A DNA stretch of 64,000 nucleotides from an uncultured Dyadobacter sp. (GCF_946482605.1 NZ_CAMLSE010000011.1:124001-188000); one strand, 5' to 3'. Positions 54,128-64,000 are shown, counted from the first letter of the stretch. Numbers and translations are program-made. Notes: generated by a model not told the origin, from the letters alone.

Positions 54128-54476
54128 CTTTCATCGCTTGTTGCTGTTGCTTGAATTGTTCGAATTGCTGCTGGTTCAGCACCTGTTTCAGCTCGCCTTC
54201 CTTTTCCTTCTGTAAAGTGCGGACTGCTTTCAGCTTTGACATTCTGTTTCCATTTCCCTGGACAACCGGGTCCACCTTCTGCGCATACCTGAGATTGATC
54301 CGGCCTACCTTTTCAGTCTGCACGGAATCCAGTCCGAGACTGGCGGCCATTCGCTGCGTTTGCGCTTCCGCCCGTTCCCGGGCCGGCTTGTCCATCAACA
54401 GCTTCTGCGCTGACGAAGCATGGGAGATTAGCATCAGGCCCAAAAGCCCGGCCATCATCGTGTGTTTCATTTTCAT
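54099..54476 (-). CDS. Spy/CpxP-like periplasmic helical protein
   Basis: 125 residues: signal peptide MKMKHTMMAGLLGLMLISHASSAQ, then a nearly all-helical, charged domain (KPARERAEAQTQRMAASLGLDSVQTEKVGRINLRYAQKV; LKAVRTLQKEKEGELKQVLNQQQFEQFKQQQQAMKDEI). This resembles small Bacteroidota proteins of the Spy/CpxP or DUF4890 kind, which act as chaperones or as sensors in envelope stress. The first gene of the operon with the propeller and hydrolase. Its intergenic region to the kinase at 54731 is 254 bases. Confidence 0.75.
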   Translation of the reverse strand: MKMKHTMMAGLLGLMLISHASSAQKLLMDKPARERAEAQTQRMAASLGLDSVQTEKVGRINLRYAQKVDPVVQGNGNRMSKLKAVRTLQKEKEGELKQVLNQQQFEQFKQQQQAMKDEIKERRKS

Positions 54477-54677
54477 GGTTTGATCAACATTGGATTGGTT
54501 TTCGGTTCCAAATCAACAGGTCCCTTCGCAATGCCGGAAATGCTTTCAATGAGTGACCAGAATATGTGCACAGAATGACGTGATGCGCCTGTGAGCGGCA
54601 GGAAGCGGTCCATACTTCCGTTCATGTGCGCGAATGGTTCATTCATCGGAAGAATAGCGCATTTCAGCGGTCAATTT

Positions 54678-54707
54678 TTTGAGTAATGCGCTTTTAACTT
54701 ACACTTG
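54678..54707 (+). promoter_or_regulatory. Candidate promoter for the fourth LytS/LytTR operon
   Basis: TTTG (54678-54681), 18 bases, TACACTTG (54700-54707, seven of eight consensus bases). It is followed by a 23-base gap to the ATG at 54731, so transcription would begin around 54713. This is the best -33/-7 pair found in the window. Confidence 0.45.
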
Positions 54708-54730
54708 CATGGAAAATCATCGAAAGTTTA

Positions 54731-55762
54731 ATGAGCGAGAAGCAACACCACCATATGCTGGCGAACCCCTATTTGCTCTGGGTGTGTTACTGGCTGGTAT
54801 GGATCATCCTGCTGTCGAACTTCCAGCCATTCGGCAAAGCGGTTTGGATAGCGTCCGTCAATGTGGCGGCTCAGGGGATCGTAGCTTTCGTCACCGTCCG
54901 CTTTCTGATCCCGGGCTATCTGGAAAAAAGGAGATATGCCGCCTATGTGGTGCAGGTCGCAGTGCTGCTGTTATTGGTGACGGTGCTTTATATTAAGCTG
55001 ACAGAGCCCGGCGTGCAGTTTCTGACGGTCAAACGCGAAATTCGCTATCCGAGGGCATTTCAGTTTGGGAGAATGTACTTTCTCCTGTTTGTTATCCATA
55101 TGAGCAGCACCGCTTACAAGTTGGCAGCCGACCGTTTGAATACCTTGCACCGGCAATCGGAGTTGCTTAGAAAACAGCTAGAGACAGAACTTCAGGTGCT
55201 CAAAAGCCAGATCAATCCGCACTTTCTGTTCAATACACTCAACAACGTTTACACGCTAGCTTACCTGAAAGATGACAATGCGGCACCGATGATCATGAAA
55301 CTCTCCGAGCTGCTTCGGTATACCCTTTATGATTGTCAGGCTGACCGGGTCAAGCTTGAAAAAGAGGTGGATTTCTTACAAAATATCGTTGCCATGCAGC
55401 AGCTGAAATCCGAAGCTTATCAACAGCGTATCGTTTTCAGAACCTCCGGAATACTGCCCGATCAGCACATAGCGCCGCTGCTCCTGCTGGTATTTGTAGA
55501 AAACAGTTTTAAATACTCGGATCTGGATACTAACAGTAATGGTTACATCGCTATTTCATTAATGGTCGACGCTACCGGAGCACTGCTTTTTGAATGCGGC
55601 AACACGAAAAAGGAACGGATCAATGAGGAGGACCGGAAACAAGGGATCGGGCTGACCAATGTGCGGAAAAGACTTGAATTGATCTATCCCGGAAATCATG
55701 AATTGGTGCTGTCGGAACGCCACAACGAATACCTTGTGAGCTTGAAAATATTTAGTTTATGA
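54731..55762 (+). CDS. LytS-type sensor histidine kinase
   Basis: 343 residues; starts MSEKQHHHMLANPYLLWV. Four membrane segments (about 13-30, 40-60, 70-90, 112-128) form the sensor; a coiled-coil helix (RLNTLHRQSELLRKQLETELQVLKSQ) leads into INPHFLFNTLNNVYTLAYL (His164). The ATPase half has LLLVFVENSFKYS and QGIGLTNVRKRLELIYPG. The final stretch overlaps the regulator start by four bases (ATGA), as with the pair at 21463/22557. Signal unknown. Confidence 0.95.
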   Translation: MSEKQHHHMLANPYLLWVCYWLVWIILLSNFQPFGKAVWIASVNVAAQGIVAFVTVRFLIPGYLEKRRYAAYVVQVAVLLLLVTVLYIKLTEPGVQFLTVKREIRYPRAFQFGRMYFLLFVIHMSSTAYKLAADRLNTLHRQSELLRKQLETELQVLKSQINPHFLFNTLNNVYTLAYLKDDNAAPMIMKLSELLRYTLYDCQADRVKLEKEVDFLQNIVAMQQLKSEAYQQRIVFRTSGILPDQHIAPLLLLVFVENSFKYSDLDTNSNGYIAISLMVDATGALLFECGNTKKERINEEDRKQGIGLTNVRKRLELIYPGNHELVLSERHNEYLVSLKIFSL

Positions 55763-56502
55763 CTCTAAACTGCCTGATCGTAGATGATGAGCTGCTTGCG
55801 AGGCGGCTGCTGAGTGATTATGTCGGTAAAATACCCGGGGTAAAACTGGTTGCAGCCTGCGCATCCGCCATGGAGGCGCAAAGCTATTTGCAAAAACAAC
55901 GGATCGATCTGATGTTTCTCGATATTCAGATGCCCGACGTCACCGGCATTTCCCTCCTCCGGTCGTTGCCCAAAAAGCCGGTCACTATTTTTACAACGGC
56001 TTACGCGGAGTACGCGATCCAGGGTTACGAGCTGTTTGTGCTCGACTATCTTTTGAAACCGATTTCTTTTGAAAGGTTTTTCCAGGCAGTGTGCCGCGCG
56101 GAGGAATATATTGGGCTGCTTCATAATAAATTACCCCAGGAGCCTGCCGATGTACCACCTCAAAACCACACCCTTGCCAACGAATATATTTTTGTCAAAT
56201 CGGATCACAAGATCCATAAAATCGCCCACAACGACATCGACGTTATCGAAGCTTATGGAGAATACATCCTTATCTTCTGCGGCAGGCAAAAAATCATGGC
56301 CCTGGGGCAATTGAGTAAAATGGAACAGATGCTGCCCAGCCCGGGCTTCGTGCGTGTACACCGCTCGTTTATCATCAATTTTTCAAAAATCGACGCAATT
56401 CAGGGAGGTACCATTCACATTGGCGAACGGCAGGTCCCGCTGAGTAAAGGGTATCGCGATGCTTTTATGCAACTGGTCCAGAAAGGGCGGCTGTTCTCCT
56501 GA
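55759..56502 (+). CDS. LytTR family response regulator
   Basis: 247 residues. Receiver: VDDELLARRLLSDYV, Asp55 in FLDIQMPDVTG, FTTAYAEYAIQGY, DYLLKPISFERF. LytTR: IHKIAHNDIDVIEAYGEYILIF, FVRVHRSFIINFSKIDAIQ, PLSKGYRDAFMQLV. The C-terminal part is shorter than in the other three regulators. It forms an operon with the kinase at 54731; the next gene downstream (GNAT, 41 bases later) might be co-transcribed. Confidence 0.96.
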   Translation: MTLNCLIVDDELLARRLLSDYVGKIPGVKLVAACASAMEAQSYLQKQRIDLMFLDIQMPDVTGISLLRSLPKKPVTIFTTAYAEYAIQGYELFVLDYLLKPISFERFFQAVCRAEEYIGLLHNKLPQEPADVPPQNHTLANEYIFVKSDHKIHKIAHNDIDVIEAYGEYILIFCGRQKIMALGQLSKMEQMLPSPGFVRVHRSFIINFSKIDAIQGGTIHIGERQVPLSKGYRDAFMQLVQKGRLFS

Positions 56503-56543
56503 TTTGCTCCGAAAAATGTATTACACAATTAACCTACTTATAC

Positions 56544-57014
56544 ATGTCAGAAATTTCTATCAGAACGGCTACCCTGTCTGATTTACCTACATTAAGACGT
56601 TTCGAGCAGGGCGTGATATTTGCCGAACGGCCGTTCGATCAACAGATTAAAAACGATCCGGTTCATTATTACGACATCGAAGAAATGGTGAATGCGCCCC
56701 ACATTGAGATCGTAGTCGCAGAAATAGCCGGCAAACTGGTCGGTTCAGGTTACGCGCGGATCGAGGCGGCCAGGCATTATCTGAAACATCAGCAGCATGC
56801 TTATCTCGGATTTATGTATGTGGAACCGGAGCATCGCGGGAAGGGTGTCAACCAAAAAGTCATCGAGGCATTAAGGCAATGGGCTATTTCCCAAAACATT
56901 ACCGAGCTGCGCCTGGATGTGTACGATGCGAATGCTCAGGCGATTAAAGCTTACGAAAAAGCAGGTTTCACAAAGCACCTGATCGCAATGCGCAGGGGTG
57001 TAGGTGACGAGTAA
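56544..57014 (+). CDS. GNAT family N-acetyltransferase
   Basis: 156 residues. Typical GNAT order: ISIRTATLSDLPTLRRFEQ (strand 1/helix 1), KLVGSGYARIEA (strand 3), AYLGFMYVEPEHRGKGVNQKVIEALRQWA with the acetyl-CoA pyrophosphate loop Q/R-x-x-G-x-G/A, and LRLDVYDANAQAIKAYEKAGFTKHLIAMRR. Substrate unknown. It follows the LytTR regulator by 41 bases. Confidence 0.93.
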   Translation: MSEISIRTATLSDLPTLRRFEQGVIFAERPFDQQIKNDPVHYYDIEEMVNAPHIEIVVAEIAGKLVGSGYARIEAARHYLKHQQHAYLGFMYVEPEHRGKGVNQKVIEALRQWAISQNITELRLDVYDANAQAIKAYEKAGFTKHLIAMRRGVGDE

Positions 57015-57122
57015 AAGGAACACGATGGGCATCCGGGCCATCCGTCACAGGAAGCCGCTCAGGCATGGATATTTTATACAACAGGCATTCGACAAACTTT
57101 AAACCATTTAATCCCTTGTGCT

Positions 57123-57758
57123 ATGTCAAAAACTGTTGTGGGAATTTTCGAGTATGAAAGTGATGCCCAAAATGCACAAAACTACTTGCTGGCCAATGGC
57201 TATGGCGAAGGCGATGTGGATTTGAAAACCGCGACTTATAAATCGGAAGAAACTGAATCTCCGGACGGCGATGAGAGCCTGATGGATCGGATAGGCAATT
57301 TCTTCCGCGAGCTGTTCAGCGACGATGAAGAAGAAACGGAACGTTACATTCAGGCGGGGAAACGCGGCACGATCGTGACCGTGCATGCCCTGACCGCCGA
57401 CGAGGCGGTGGCCGCCGCTCACGTTATGGATGAGCATGGGGCTATTGATGTGACCAACAGCCAGTTTAACCAGCGGCCTGGCCAGCAGTACGAAGATCCT
57501 ATCGTGAATCCACCCGGCATTTCGACCGGAAGGGAAACCGCGCCCGACAGTGTGGACGCAAGGGGCGTTTATCTCAGGAGCCGCATCATTGACCGTCCAT
57601 TGGAACAGGAGCATCGTCTGCGCCAGCAACCATTTTCACCCGGCAGCGCGGCAGCCGGCGATGCGCAAAACGAGGCGCCAGAACTGCATAAAACCATCGC
57701 GGAAAGGGATGCGCTGATCAACGAAATTGTCGATAACGACGATATCAAAGCCCCGTAA
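57123..57758 (+). CDS. YflT-like general stress protein
   Basis: 211 residues. N-terminal TVVGIFEYESDAQNAQNYLLANGYGEGDVDLKTATYKSEE is the pattern of YflT (heat-induced stress) proteins, followed by a charged segment with acidic FFRELFSDDEEETER, a second, beta-alpha like repeat (AGKRGTIVTVHALTADEAVAAAHVMDEHGAIDVTNSQF), and a Gly/Pro/Arg-rich tail ending in a helix (LHKTIAERDALINEIVDNDD). Known family roles are general stress tolerance; the mechanism is unknown. A strong terminator follows. Confidence 0.8.
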   Translation: MSKTVVGIFEYESDAQNAQNYLLANGYGEGDVDLKTATYKSEETESPDGDESLMDRIGNFFRELFSDDEEETERYIQAGKRGTIVTVHALTADEAVAAAHVMDEHGAIDVTNSQFNQRPGQQYEDPIVNPPGISTGRETAPDSVDARGVYLRSRIIDRPLEQEHRLRQQPFSPGSAAAGDAQNEAPELHKTIAERDALINEIVDNDDIKAP

Positions 57759-57777
57759 GGGTTGGTAAGAGATGCTT

Positions 57778-57829
57778 AATACCAAAGGGGCACAATGGCT
57801 GTTACTTGCCATTGTGCCCCTTTGGTATT
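57778..57829. terminator. Bidirectional terminator with perfect 22-bp stem
   Basis: The arms 57778-57799 and 57808-57829 are exact reverse complements (the first begins AATACCAAAGGGG and ends CAATGGC) around an eight-base loop TGTTACTT. The flanks are AT-rich in both directions. It lies between the convergent stress protein and lipoprotein genes. Confidence 0.85.
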
Positions 57830-57854
57830 TATGATGTGGGAATGCGTCCCCGAA

Positions 57855-58415
57855 CTAGATCCGGACAGGTGTATAAATATTGACCTTTAACGGGTTGTCA
57901 GTCACTATTTCAAGCAAATAATACTTGCCGGCAGGTGTTTTGGCCGCGATAATCGTTTTCGCCGGCATGTAGTTGGTCCAGGAAGCCGATCCCGCAGGTG
58001 CGCTGGCGATGATGTACTGATTAAATACCAGTTGCTTCACGGCCAGCAGTTTGACCGATGGAATATCGACGATCCCCAGGTTATGGAACGCAACTTTCAC
58101 CGGTTTCAAGTCGGGGTAGCAGACCGAAACACCCCAGCTGATATCACCCAGTCCTTTGTCGGTAATGGCATAGGGGCTGGTAATGTTGAACCCTTTTTCC
58201 ATCGGCACGGACAGCGTTTTCGTCAGGCGCCAACCGCTCGCATTCGGCTGGACAATGGTAAATCCGTTGGTCTTGGCTGCGGCGTCACCGTCGGACGGCA
58301 AACTTGCAGCCTCGCTGGCGCTAACTCCATCCGGCAGCGGCTCTTCGTTGTTGTTACAGCTGAACATCAGAGTGGAGATTCCAAGCATTACCAGACTTTT
58401 CAAAAGCGTTTTCAT
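57855..58415 (-). CDS. Lipoprotein of unknown function
   Basis: 186 residues: signal peptide MKTLLKSLVMLGISTLMFSC (Cys20, followed by NNNEE), then a linker with Asp/Ala and a globular domain with alternating strands (GWRLTKTLSVPMEKGFNITSPYAI; DISWGVSVCYPDLKPVKVAFHNLGIVD; IPSVKLLAVKQLVFNQYIIASAP; AGKYYLLEIVTDNPLKVNIYTPVRI). No family recognised. Monocistronic. A large gap of 640 bases separates it from the MocR gene. Confidence 0.75.
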   Translation of the reverse strand: MKTLLKSLVMLGISTLMFSCNNNEEPLPDGVSASEAASLPSDGDAAAKTNGFTIVQPNASGWRLTKTLSVPMEKGFNITSPYAITDKGLGDISWGVSVCYPDLKPVKVAFHNLGIVDIPSVKLLAVKQLVFNQYIIASAPAGSASWTNYMPAKTIIAAKTPAGKYYLLEIVTDNPLKVNIYTPVRI

Positions 58416-58695
58416 GACGTAGTAAATTTGTTTTGTACTATTGTTATAAATTGATTTAAGTAAAAACCGGCAACGTGTGAGTCAGGATCCGTCTATGCAT
58501 GCTCATGCATTTTTTGATTCAGATACTAAATTTCAGCCCGTTATTCCGTTTCCGGATGCAAAACAACAGGGAGCTCCTGTAAATAACAAACCGATGAGCG
58601 AAGCGATGATTTAGCGGTAAAATACAATTTCAAATACTACTTATTTTCGCGCTTGTAACCATTAATGGATTACCCTGATAAAAAATCTTCTTAGT

Positions 58696-58756
58696 GATAG
58701 GCCCCGGGGATAGCTCACGCAGCGCCATCACTTTCTGCGGCAAGTCATGGCCTATC
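58696..58756. ncRNA. Possible small structured RNA or inverted-repeat element
   Basis: GATAGGCC (58696-58703) and GGCCTATC (58749-58756) close a 61-base segment; an inner stem CGCAG (58718-58722)/CTGCG (58735-58739) gives a two-stem fold. There is no coding frame and neighbouring genes are over 280 bases away. The evidence is only base pairing, so this is tentative. Confidence 0.2.
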
Positions 58757-58987
58757 GTCTGAATCGCCCGTCAAATTACTTCCCAGGCCATAATGCGTAT
58801 GTTTTCGTTGTACACAGGTATGCGTATGCGCTTACCACGAGGCGGTGAGGGGGAGGTCATTTCCTTAAAAGTCCGGATCTGCTTCCGCCGTGGCTTCATC
58901 CGGCTTACGCAGTAGCTTTAGGGGAATGCAGGAGCATTCATGAATTATTTAGTGGCGTCACATGAGTCCGTTTTGCGCAGTCCTCCC

Positions 58988-59014
58988 TTTGCAAACGGCA
59001 ATCAGCTAGATTTG
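58988..59014 (+). promoter_or_regulatory. Candidate promoter of the MocR gene
   Basis: TTTG (58988-58991), 15 bases, TAGATTTG (59007-59014, exact match to TAnnTTTG). The spacing is shorter than the usual 18-20, which weakens it. It predicts transcription starting about 35 bases before the ATG at 59056. Confidence 0.35.
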
Positions 59015-59055
59015 CGGTACAGCCCGGCAAAATACCAGAACCTGGCAGTACAGAT

Positions 59056-60462
59056 ATGAAGACATACAAATTTGAAGCCTTTACGACCGTGATCGAGCAA
59101 AATATCCGTTCAGGAGTTTTTAAGCCCGGCCAGAAACTACCGTCTGTACGGGAATTAAAGCAGCAGTATCAGACGAGCATCAGTACCATACAAAACGGAT
59201 ACGAATATCTCATCCTCCGCGACCTGGTGGTGAGCGTGCCCAAATCAGGCTACTATGTTGCTAACCGACCGGATAGGGCACCCGAACAGCCGGATACCAG
59301 ACATCGGCCGGTGGTGAGGGATGCTGTTTTCAGACATCACCTTGAACTGACGACTTCCCTGAGGGCTGGCCGCAGAATTTCAGAATTCAATGTAGCCGCG
59401 CCCGGAGATCTTCTGATACCTCAGAAAATGCTGCTGCGAACCATGCAGCAGACAATCCGGGAATGCGGCGCCGGGCTTTTAAGGTATTATCCGCCCAATG
59501 GCTCGCCGGAACTGAGGAACCACATCGCCCAACGGGCCGCAGCTTATCAAACCTTCTTCAATCCCGACGAATTGCTTATCACGGATGGCGCATTGCAGGC
59601 ATTGTACATTGCATTGGCCTCAGTTTGCGACGCCGGCGATGTGATCGCGGTCGAAAGTCCCTGCGTGTTCTCTGTGCTGGAAGTGATACGGGTGCTTAAC
59701 CTGAAAGTCGTTGAGATCCCTGTAAGCTCCTCTGCCGGATTCGACGTCGATTTGCTCCGGAAGGCCTGTCGCGACAATGCCATTAAGGCAGTGATTGTAA
59801 CGCCGAACTTTCAAAATCCGACCGGAATGCTGCTTACCGACGAGCAAAAGAAAAGCCTGGTTTCCCTCGCGCTGGAATTCAACGTCGCCATTATCGAGAA
59901 TGACATTTACGGCGACCTGCACTTTTACGGAACCAGGCCTGCCACCATCCGGAGCTTCGACGACAGCGGGATTGTTTTAACCTATTCTTCCTTTTCAAAA
60001 ACATTGGCCGCCGGGATACGGCTGGGCTGGCTGGCTGCCGGGAAGTTTACACAACGTGCAGAGCAGATCAGGTTTGCATTGGGCAGCACTGTTTCACCCT
60101 TGTACCAGGAAACCGTCATCCGGCTCCTGGCCGATCATCGCTATGATCGCCATCTCCGCGCATTCCGGCTGCAGCTCGCCGGAAACGCCCATCATACCAC
60201 CCGGCTGATCCTCGAAAATTTCCCTGAAAAAACTTCCATTATGACGCCCGCAGGTGGATACAATGCCTGGATACGAATGCCGGATGGCACGGATATGCAT
60301 CAGTTCTACACCCGATGCGGGGAAATCGGAATCCGTTTTACCCCAGGTTACACATTTTCGTTTTCAGGCGCCTTTAACCAGTATTTCCGGTTAGTTTTTG
60401 CAGATAAGTTCTCCGCTGAAAGGATTGCTGCTATCCGGCTTGCAGGCCAGCGCTCCCGATAG
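59056..60462 (+). CDS. MocR/PdxR-type GntR-aminotransferase fusion regulator
   Basis: 468 residues. The N-terminal 70 residues are a GntR winged helix (IRSGVFKPGQKLPSVRELKQQYQTSISTIQNGYEYLILRDLVVSVPKSGYYV). The rest is a PLP-dependent fold-type I aminotransferase-like domain: LLRYYPPNGSPELRNHIAQRA, VIVTPNFQNPTGML, ENDIYGDL (Asp and Tyr that hold PLP) and SSFSKTLAAGIRLGWLA with the Schiff-base Lys315. MocR regulators sense PLP or amino compounds and control nearby vitamin B6, amino-acid or amine genes. No such target is present other than the GNAT gene 89 bases downstream. Confidence 0.95.
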   Translation: MKTYKFEAFTTVIEQNIRSGVFKPGQKLPSVRELKQQYQTSISTIQNGYEYLILRDLVVSVPKSGYYVANRPDRAPEQPDTRHRPVVRDAVFRHHLELTTSLRAGRRISEFNVAAPGDLLIPQKMLLRTMQQTIRECGAGLLRYYPPNGSPELRNHIAQRAAAYQTFFNPDELLITDGALQALYIALASVCDAGDVIAVESPCVFSVLEVIRVLNLKVVEIPVSSSAGFDVDLLRKACRDNAIKAVIVTPNFQNPTGMLLTDEQKKSLVSLALEFNVAIIENDIYGDLHFYGTRPATIRSFDDSGIVLTYSSFSKTLAAGIRLGWLAAGKFTQRAEQIRFALGSTVSPLYQETVIRLLADHRYDRHLRAFRLQLAGNAHHTTRLILENFPEKTSIMTPAGGYNAWIRMPDGTDMHQFYTRCGEIGIRFTPGYTFSFSGAFNQYFRLVFADKFSAERIAAIRLAGQRSR

Positions 60463-60550
60463 ATCTGTACCGCTTATTTTGCCAAAATGTGTACACTGTA
60501 TGTCTGCCGGAACGGCTATAAATTTGCCTCCGCACTTTCAATACAGGAAC

Positions 60551-61063
60551 ATGAATATTACCACCAAATTCACGATAGCGACAGAACAGGGATTGGAAAC
60601 GCTTCTGATGCTGACCAGGGAACTGGCGGTCGAGCAGTACGCATCCATCGTAGACCGCGCACTGCTCGACCGCTACATTGCCGAAAACTTTCACAAAAAG
60701 GCGCTGATCCACGAATTAAACAGCATGTCCAACCAGTGGCTGGTGGTATATGCAGATAACAAGCCGGCTGGCTACGCGCGAATCACCACCCGGGGTAGCA
60801 GACCGCCGTTCCTGGAAGGCAAGCGGTCCGTCCGCATTGCCGATTTTGGGATACTCAGCACCTTCGCGGCGACGGCTGTCGCGGATTCGTTGCTCCACAA
60901 ATGCCTCTCGGTATGCCGTTCCCAGCCAGGTGTTCAAATATGGGTCAACGAACACGCCGGAAGCCCGTGGATCGAACTCTTTGAAAGAAACGGGTTTACC
61001 AGGATGCAGGAAACCTTTGCGTTGGACGGCCTACCCTTGCCATCGGTATGTCTGATCGCGTGA
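60551..61063 (+). CDS. GNAT family N-acetyltransferase
   Basis: 170 residues from ATG 60551 (MNITTKFTIATEQGLETLL). GNAT-like elements: IDAALLDRYI-like helix, WLVVYADNKPAGYARITTRG (strand 3), RSVRIADFGILSTFAATAVADSLLHKCLSVCRS (the acetyl-CoA loop is degenerate: the normal R-x-x-G-x-G is not visible), VQIWVNEHAGSPWIELFERNGFTRMQETFAL. It is linked to the MocR gene (89 bases upstream). The degenerate loop makes catalysis uncertain. Confidence 0.8.
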   Translation: MNITTKFTIATEQGLETLLMLTRELAVEQYASIVDRALLDRYIAENFHKKALIHELNSMSNQWLVVYADNKPAGYARITTRGSRPPFLEGKRSVRIADFGILSTFAATAVADSLLHKCLSVCRSQPGVQIWVNEHAGSPWIELFERNGFTRMQETFALDGLPLPSVCLIA

Positions 61064-61107
61064 AATCCCGGCCGGCATCGCAACGCAACGAGCCGGAAGC
61101 CAAAACA

Positions 61108-62199
61108 TCAGAAGCCGGTCACCTGAAAATAGGCGGGCTTGGGCTTTAAATGCTCGTCGAACAGTAACGGGTAGTCCTTTCGGCCAGGGACCGGAAAATT
61201 GTCCAGCCAGGTCGATTTATCGGAAACATTCCAGAAAGTGACGCCCGTGAGCACGTCCTTGTGTTTTCTGAAAACATCAAAAAGCATTTTGTACTGCGCA
61301 GTTTGCTTTGCGATCATTCCCGGCGTCAATGCCGCGCTGTCTGCCGGCTTTTTCTGTCGGCGCTCATGCTCCTTGGGGTGTACGGAAACGTCCAATTCCG
61401 TGATCTGGACGGCCAGTCCGAGGCTGGAAAACTGGGTGATCGACTTTTCAAGTTCCTCCGCCGAGGGCTCATAGACAGACCAATGCCCTTGGAGGCCAAC
61501 GCCGTGCACCGGTACATTTTTCTCTTTCAGTTTTTTCAAAAGTTGGAAGATCTTCGCCCGTTTCGAAGCGCTCTCCGTGTTGTAGTCGTTGTAAAACAAT
61601 TTTGCTCCCGGGTCCGCAGCATGAGCGAATTCGAATGCTTTTTCAATGTAGTCCTCTCCGATGATCTCATAGAACCGGGACCGTCTGTAAATGCCCGTCC
61701 CCGTGTCCGGTACCGCCTCGTTGACAACGTCCCAAGCGTAAACTTTACCTTTGTAGCGGCCGACCACATCGTTGATATGCTGTTTGAGCCGCGCCAGCAG
61801 CACCTCCCGGCTAACCTGTTTTCCCTCGTCGTCGGTAAAGAACCATTTCGGGCTTTGGTTATGCCAGCATAGGGTATGCCCGCGTACCATCAAGCCGCTT
61901 TTTTGAGCAAAGGCCACGATCGCATCCGCATCCTGCCACTGGTACCGGTTGGGCTCCGGGTGGATCGGCCCCATCTTCATTGCATTTTCCGGCGTGATGC
62001 TGCTGAATTGCTGCGTGATCAGTTCGGCCTCCGGCCCCGACAGGTTCCTCGGCGACACGGCCACGCCGACGGGGAAGTAATTTTGATAAGCTTCCTTCAG
62101 AGTTCTTTGTGCCAGCAGCTTTCCGGGGCCCGTCAATGCTACCGACAGCCAAAAGCAAGACGCCAGGCGCCCGAACCACATTGATTTTTTCATCATCAT
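61108..62199 (-). CDS. Endo-1,4-beta-xylanase, glycoside hydrolase family 10
   Basis: 363 residues; starts MMMKK, so ATG 62196 and 62193 are also possible. Signal peptide through about residue 30 (LTGPGKLLAQ). The GH10 (beta/alpha)8 barrel shows FSSITPENAMKMGPIHPEPNRYQW, VRGHTLCWHNQSPKWF, the acid/base Glu161 in YAWDVVNEAVPD and the nucleophile Glu268 in VQITELDVSVH, then GVTFWNVSDKSTWLDNFP. It is secreted and hydrolyses beta-1,4-xylan chains. It lies 18 bases downstream of the esterase gene in the same direction, so the two are almost certainly co-transcribed. Confidence 0.97.
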   Translation of the reverse strand: MMMKKSMWFGRLASCFWLSVALTGPGKLLAQRTLKEAYQNYFPVGVAVSPRNLSGPEAELITQQFSSITPENAMKMGPIHPEPNRYQWQDADAIVAFAQKSGLMVRGHTLCWHNQSPKWFFTDDEGKQVSREVLLARLKQHINDVVGRYKGKVYAWDVVNEAVPDTGTGIYRRSRFYEIIGEDYIEKAFEFAHAADPGAKLFYNDYNTESASKRAKIFQLLKKLKEKNVPVHGVGLQGHWSVYEPSAEELEKSITQFSSLGLAVQITELDVSVHPKEHERRQKKPADSAALTPGMIAKQTAQYKMLFDVFRKHKDVLTGVTFWNVSDKSTWLDNFPVPGRKDYPLLFDEHLKPKPAYFQVTGF

Positions 62200-62217
62200 T
62201 GCTTGATATTAAGAATG

Positions 62218-64000
<1,783 letters not shown>

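Larger units (their letters stand above)
58416..59055. other. 640-base gene-free region with structured segment
   Basis: No credible gene was found in either strand. Visible elements: a tight hairpin ATGCATG-CT-CATGCAT followed by six T (58495-58515), an inverted repeat with inner stem at 58696-58756, and a candidate promoter for the MocR gene at 58988-59014. The region is long for this genome, which otherwise has compact gaps, so a small RNA is a possibility. Confidence 0.4.

Noticed and set aside
58495..58515. Hairpin ATGCATG-CT-CATGCAT with T-tract as a terminator
   Set aside because: The loop is only two bases and there is no plus-strand gene upstream to terminate, so no confident terminator call.

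Overview
The window is a stretch of a Bacteroidota chromosome, most likely order Cytophagales (a Dyadobacter/Spirosoma-like genome; the genus is inference). The supports are two SusC/SusD outer-membrane uptake pairs, four LytS/LytTR-type two-component pairs, FtsX-like ABC permeases without an adjacent ATPase, several lipoproteins with Bacteroidota-style lipoboxes, absence of Shine-Dalgarno sequences ahead of most starts, and -7 elements of the TAnnTTTG type. Base composition looks moderately GC-rich, with an AT-rich island around 2.0-2.7 kb. I saw no rRNA, tRNA, insertion sequence, prophage or CRISPR array. Nothing here is core ribosomal or replication machinery, so this reads as accessory and environmental-response chromosome.

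Layout. 0-3.3 kb: start of an FtsX-like permease (cut by the window edge), an SBBP beta-propeller lipoprotein and an FkbM methyltransferase in AT-rich DNA. 3.4-11.5 kb (minus strand): a DUF1549/DUF1553 planctomycete-type cytochrome protein, an ECF sigma factor and a SusC/SusD pair. 11.9-17.6 kb (minus): NmrA-like reductase plus AraC regulator, a small lipoprotein and a large ABC permease. 17.7-21.3 kb: SpoIIAA/STAS-like protein, OmpA-family protein with an unusual N-terminal domain, DinB protein and a surface lipoprotein. 21.4-29.6 kb is a signalling-rich block: two LytS/LytTR pairs, an AraC regulator and an RsbRD-type sensor kinase, with a lipoprotein, an SRPBCC protein and an O-methyltransferase between them. 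29.8-33.9 kb: a two-subunit molybdenum hydroxylase, OsmC and an ECF41-type sigma factor. 34.2-38.8 kb: the second SusC/SusD pair, closed by a terminator.

39.0-43.9 kb: HD phosphohydrolase, RibD/DHFR-like reductase, luciferase-like monooxygenase, class D beta-lactamase and a ThuA/discoidin protein. 44.0-46.4 kb: an ECF sigma factor overlapping a gene whose product seems to cross both membranes (cytoplasmic anti-sigma segment, inner-membrane helix, periplasmic linker, outer-membrane barrel), plus a lipoprotein. 46.6-50.6 kb: S41 protease, nucleotidyltransferase, third LytS/LytTR pair and a DUF1772-like membrane protein. 50.8-54.5 kb: diheme cytochrome c and a minus-strand operon of Spy-like protein, PQQ-type propeller lipoprotein and alpha/beta hydrolase. 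54.7-58.4 kb: fourth LytS/LytTR pair, GNAT, YflT-like stress protein and a lipoprotein. 59.0-61.1 kb: MocR regulator and GNAT. 61.1-64.0 kb: GH10 xylanase and a two-domain CE1-type esterase, an apparent xylan-degradation operon running off the right edge.

The most interesting items are the ECF/dual-membrane anti-sigma pair (44-46 kb), the ECF41 sigma factor beside OsmC and the molybdenum hydroxylase (30-34 kb), the OmpA fusion at 18.4 kb, the density of LytTR systems, and short sequence elements shared between non-coding regions: a GTCGACAGA motif around the 21-24 kb regulators and a TGAAAGCGCT-containing repeat at 2.1 and 39.7 kb. All functions are read from motifs and family knowledge; no database search was run.
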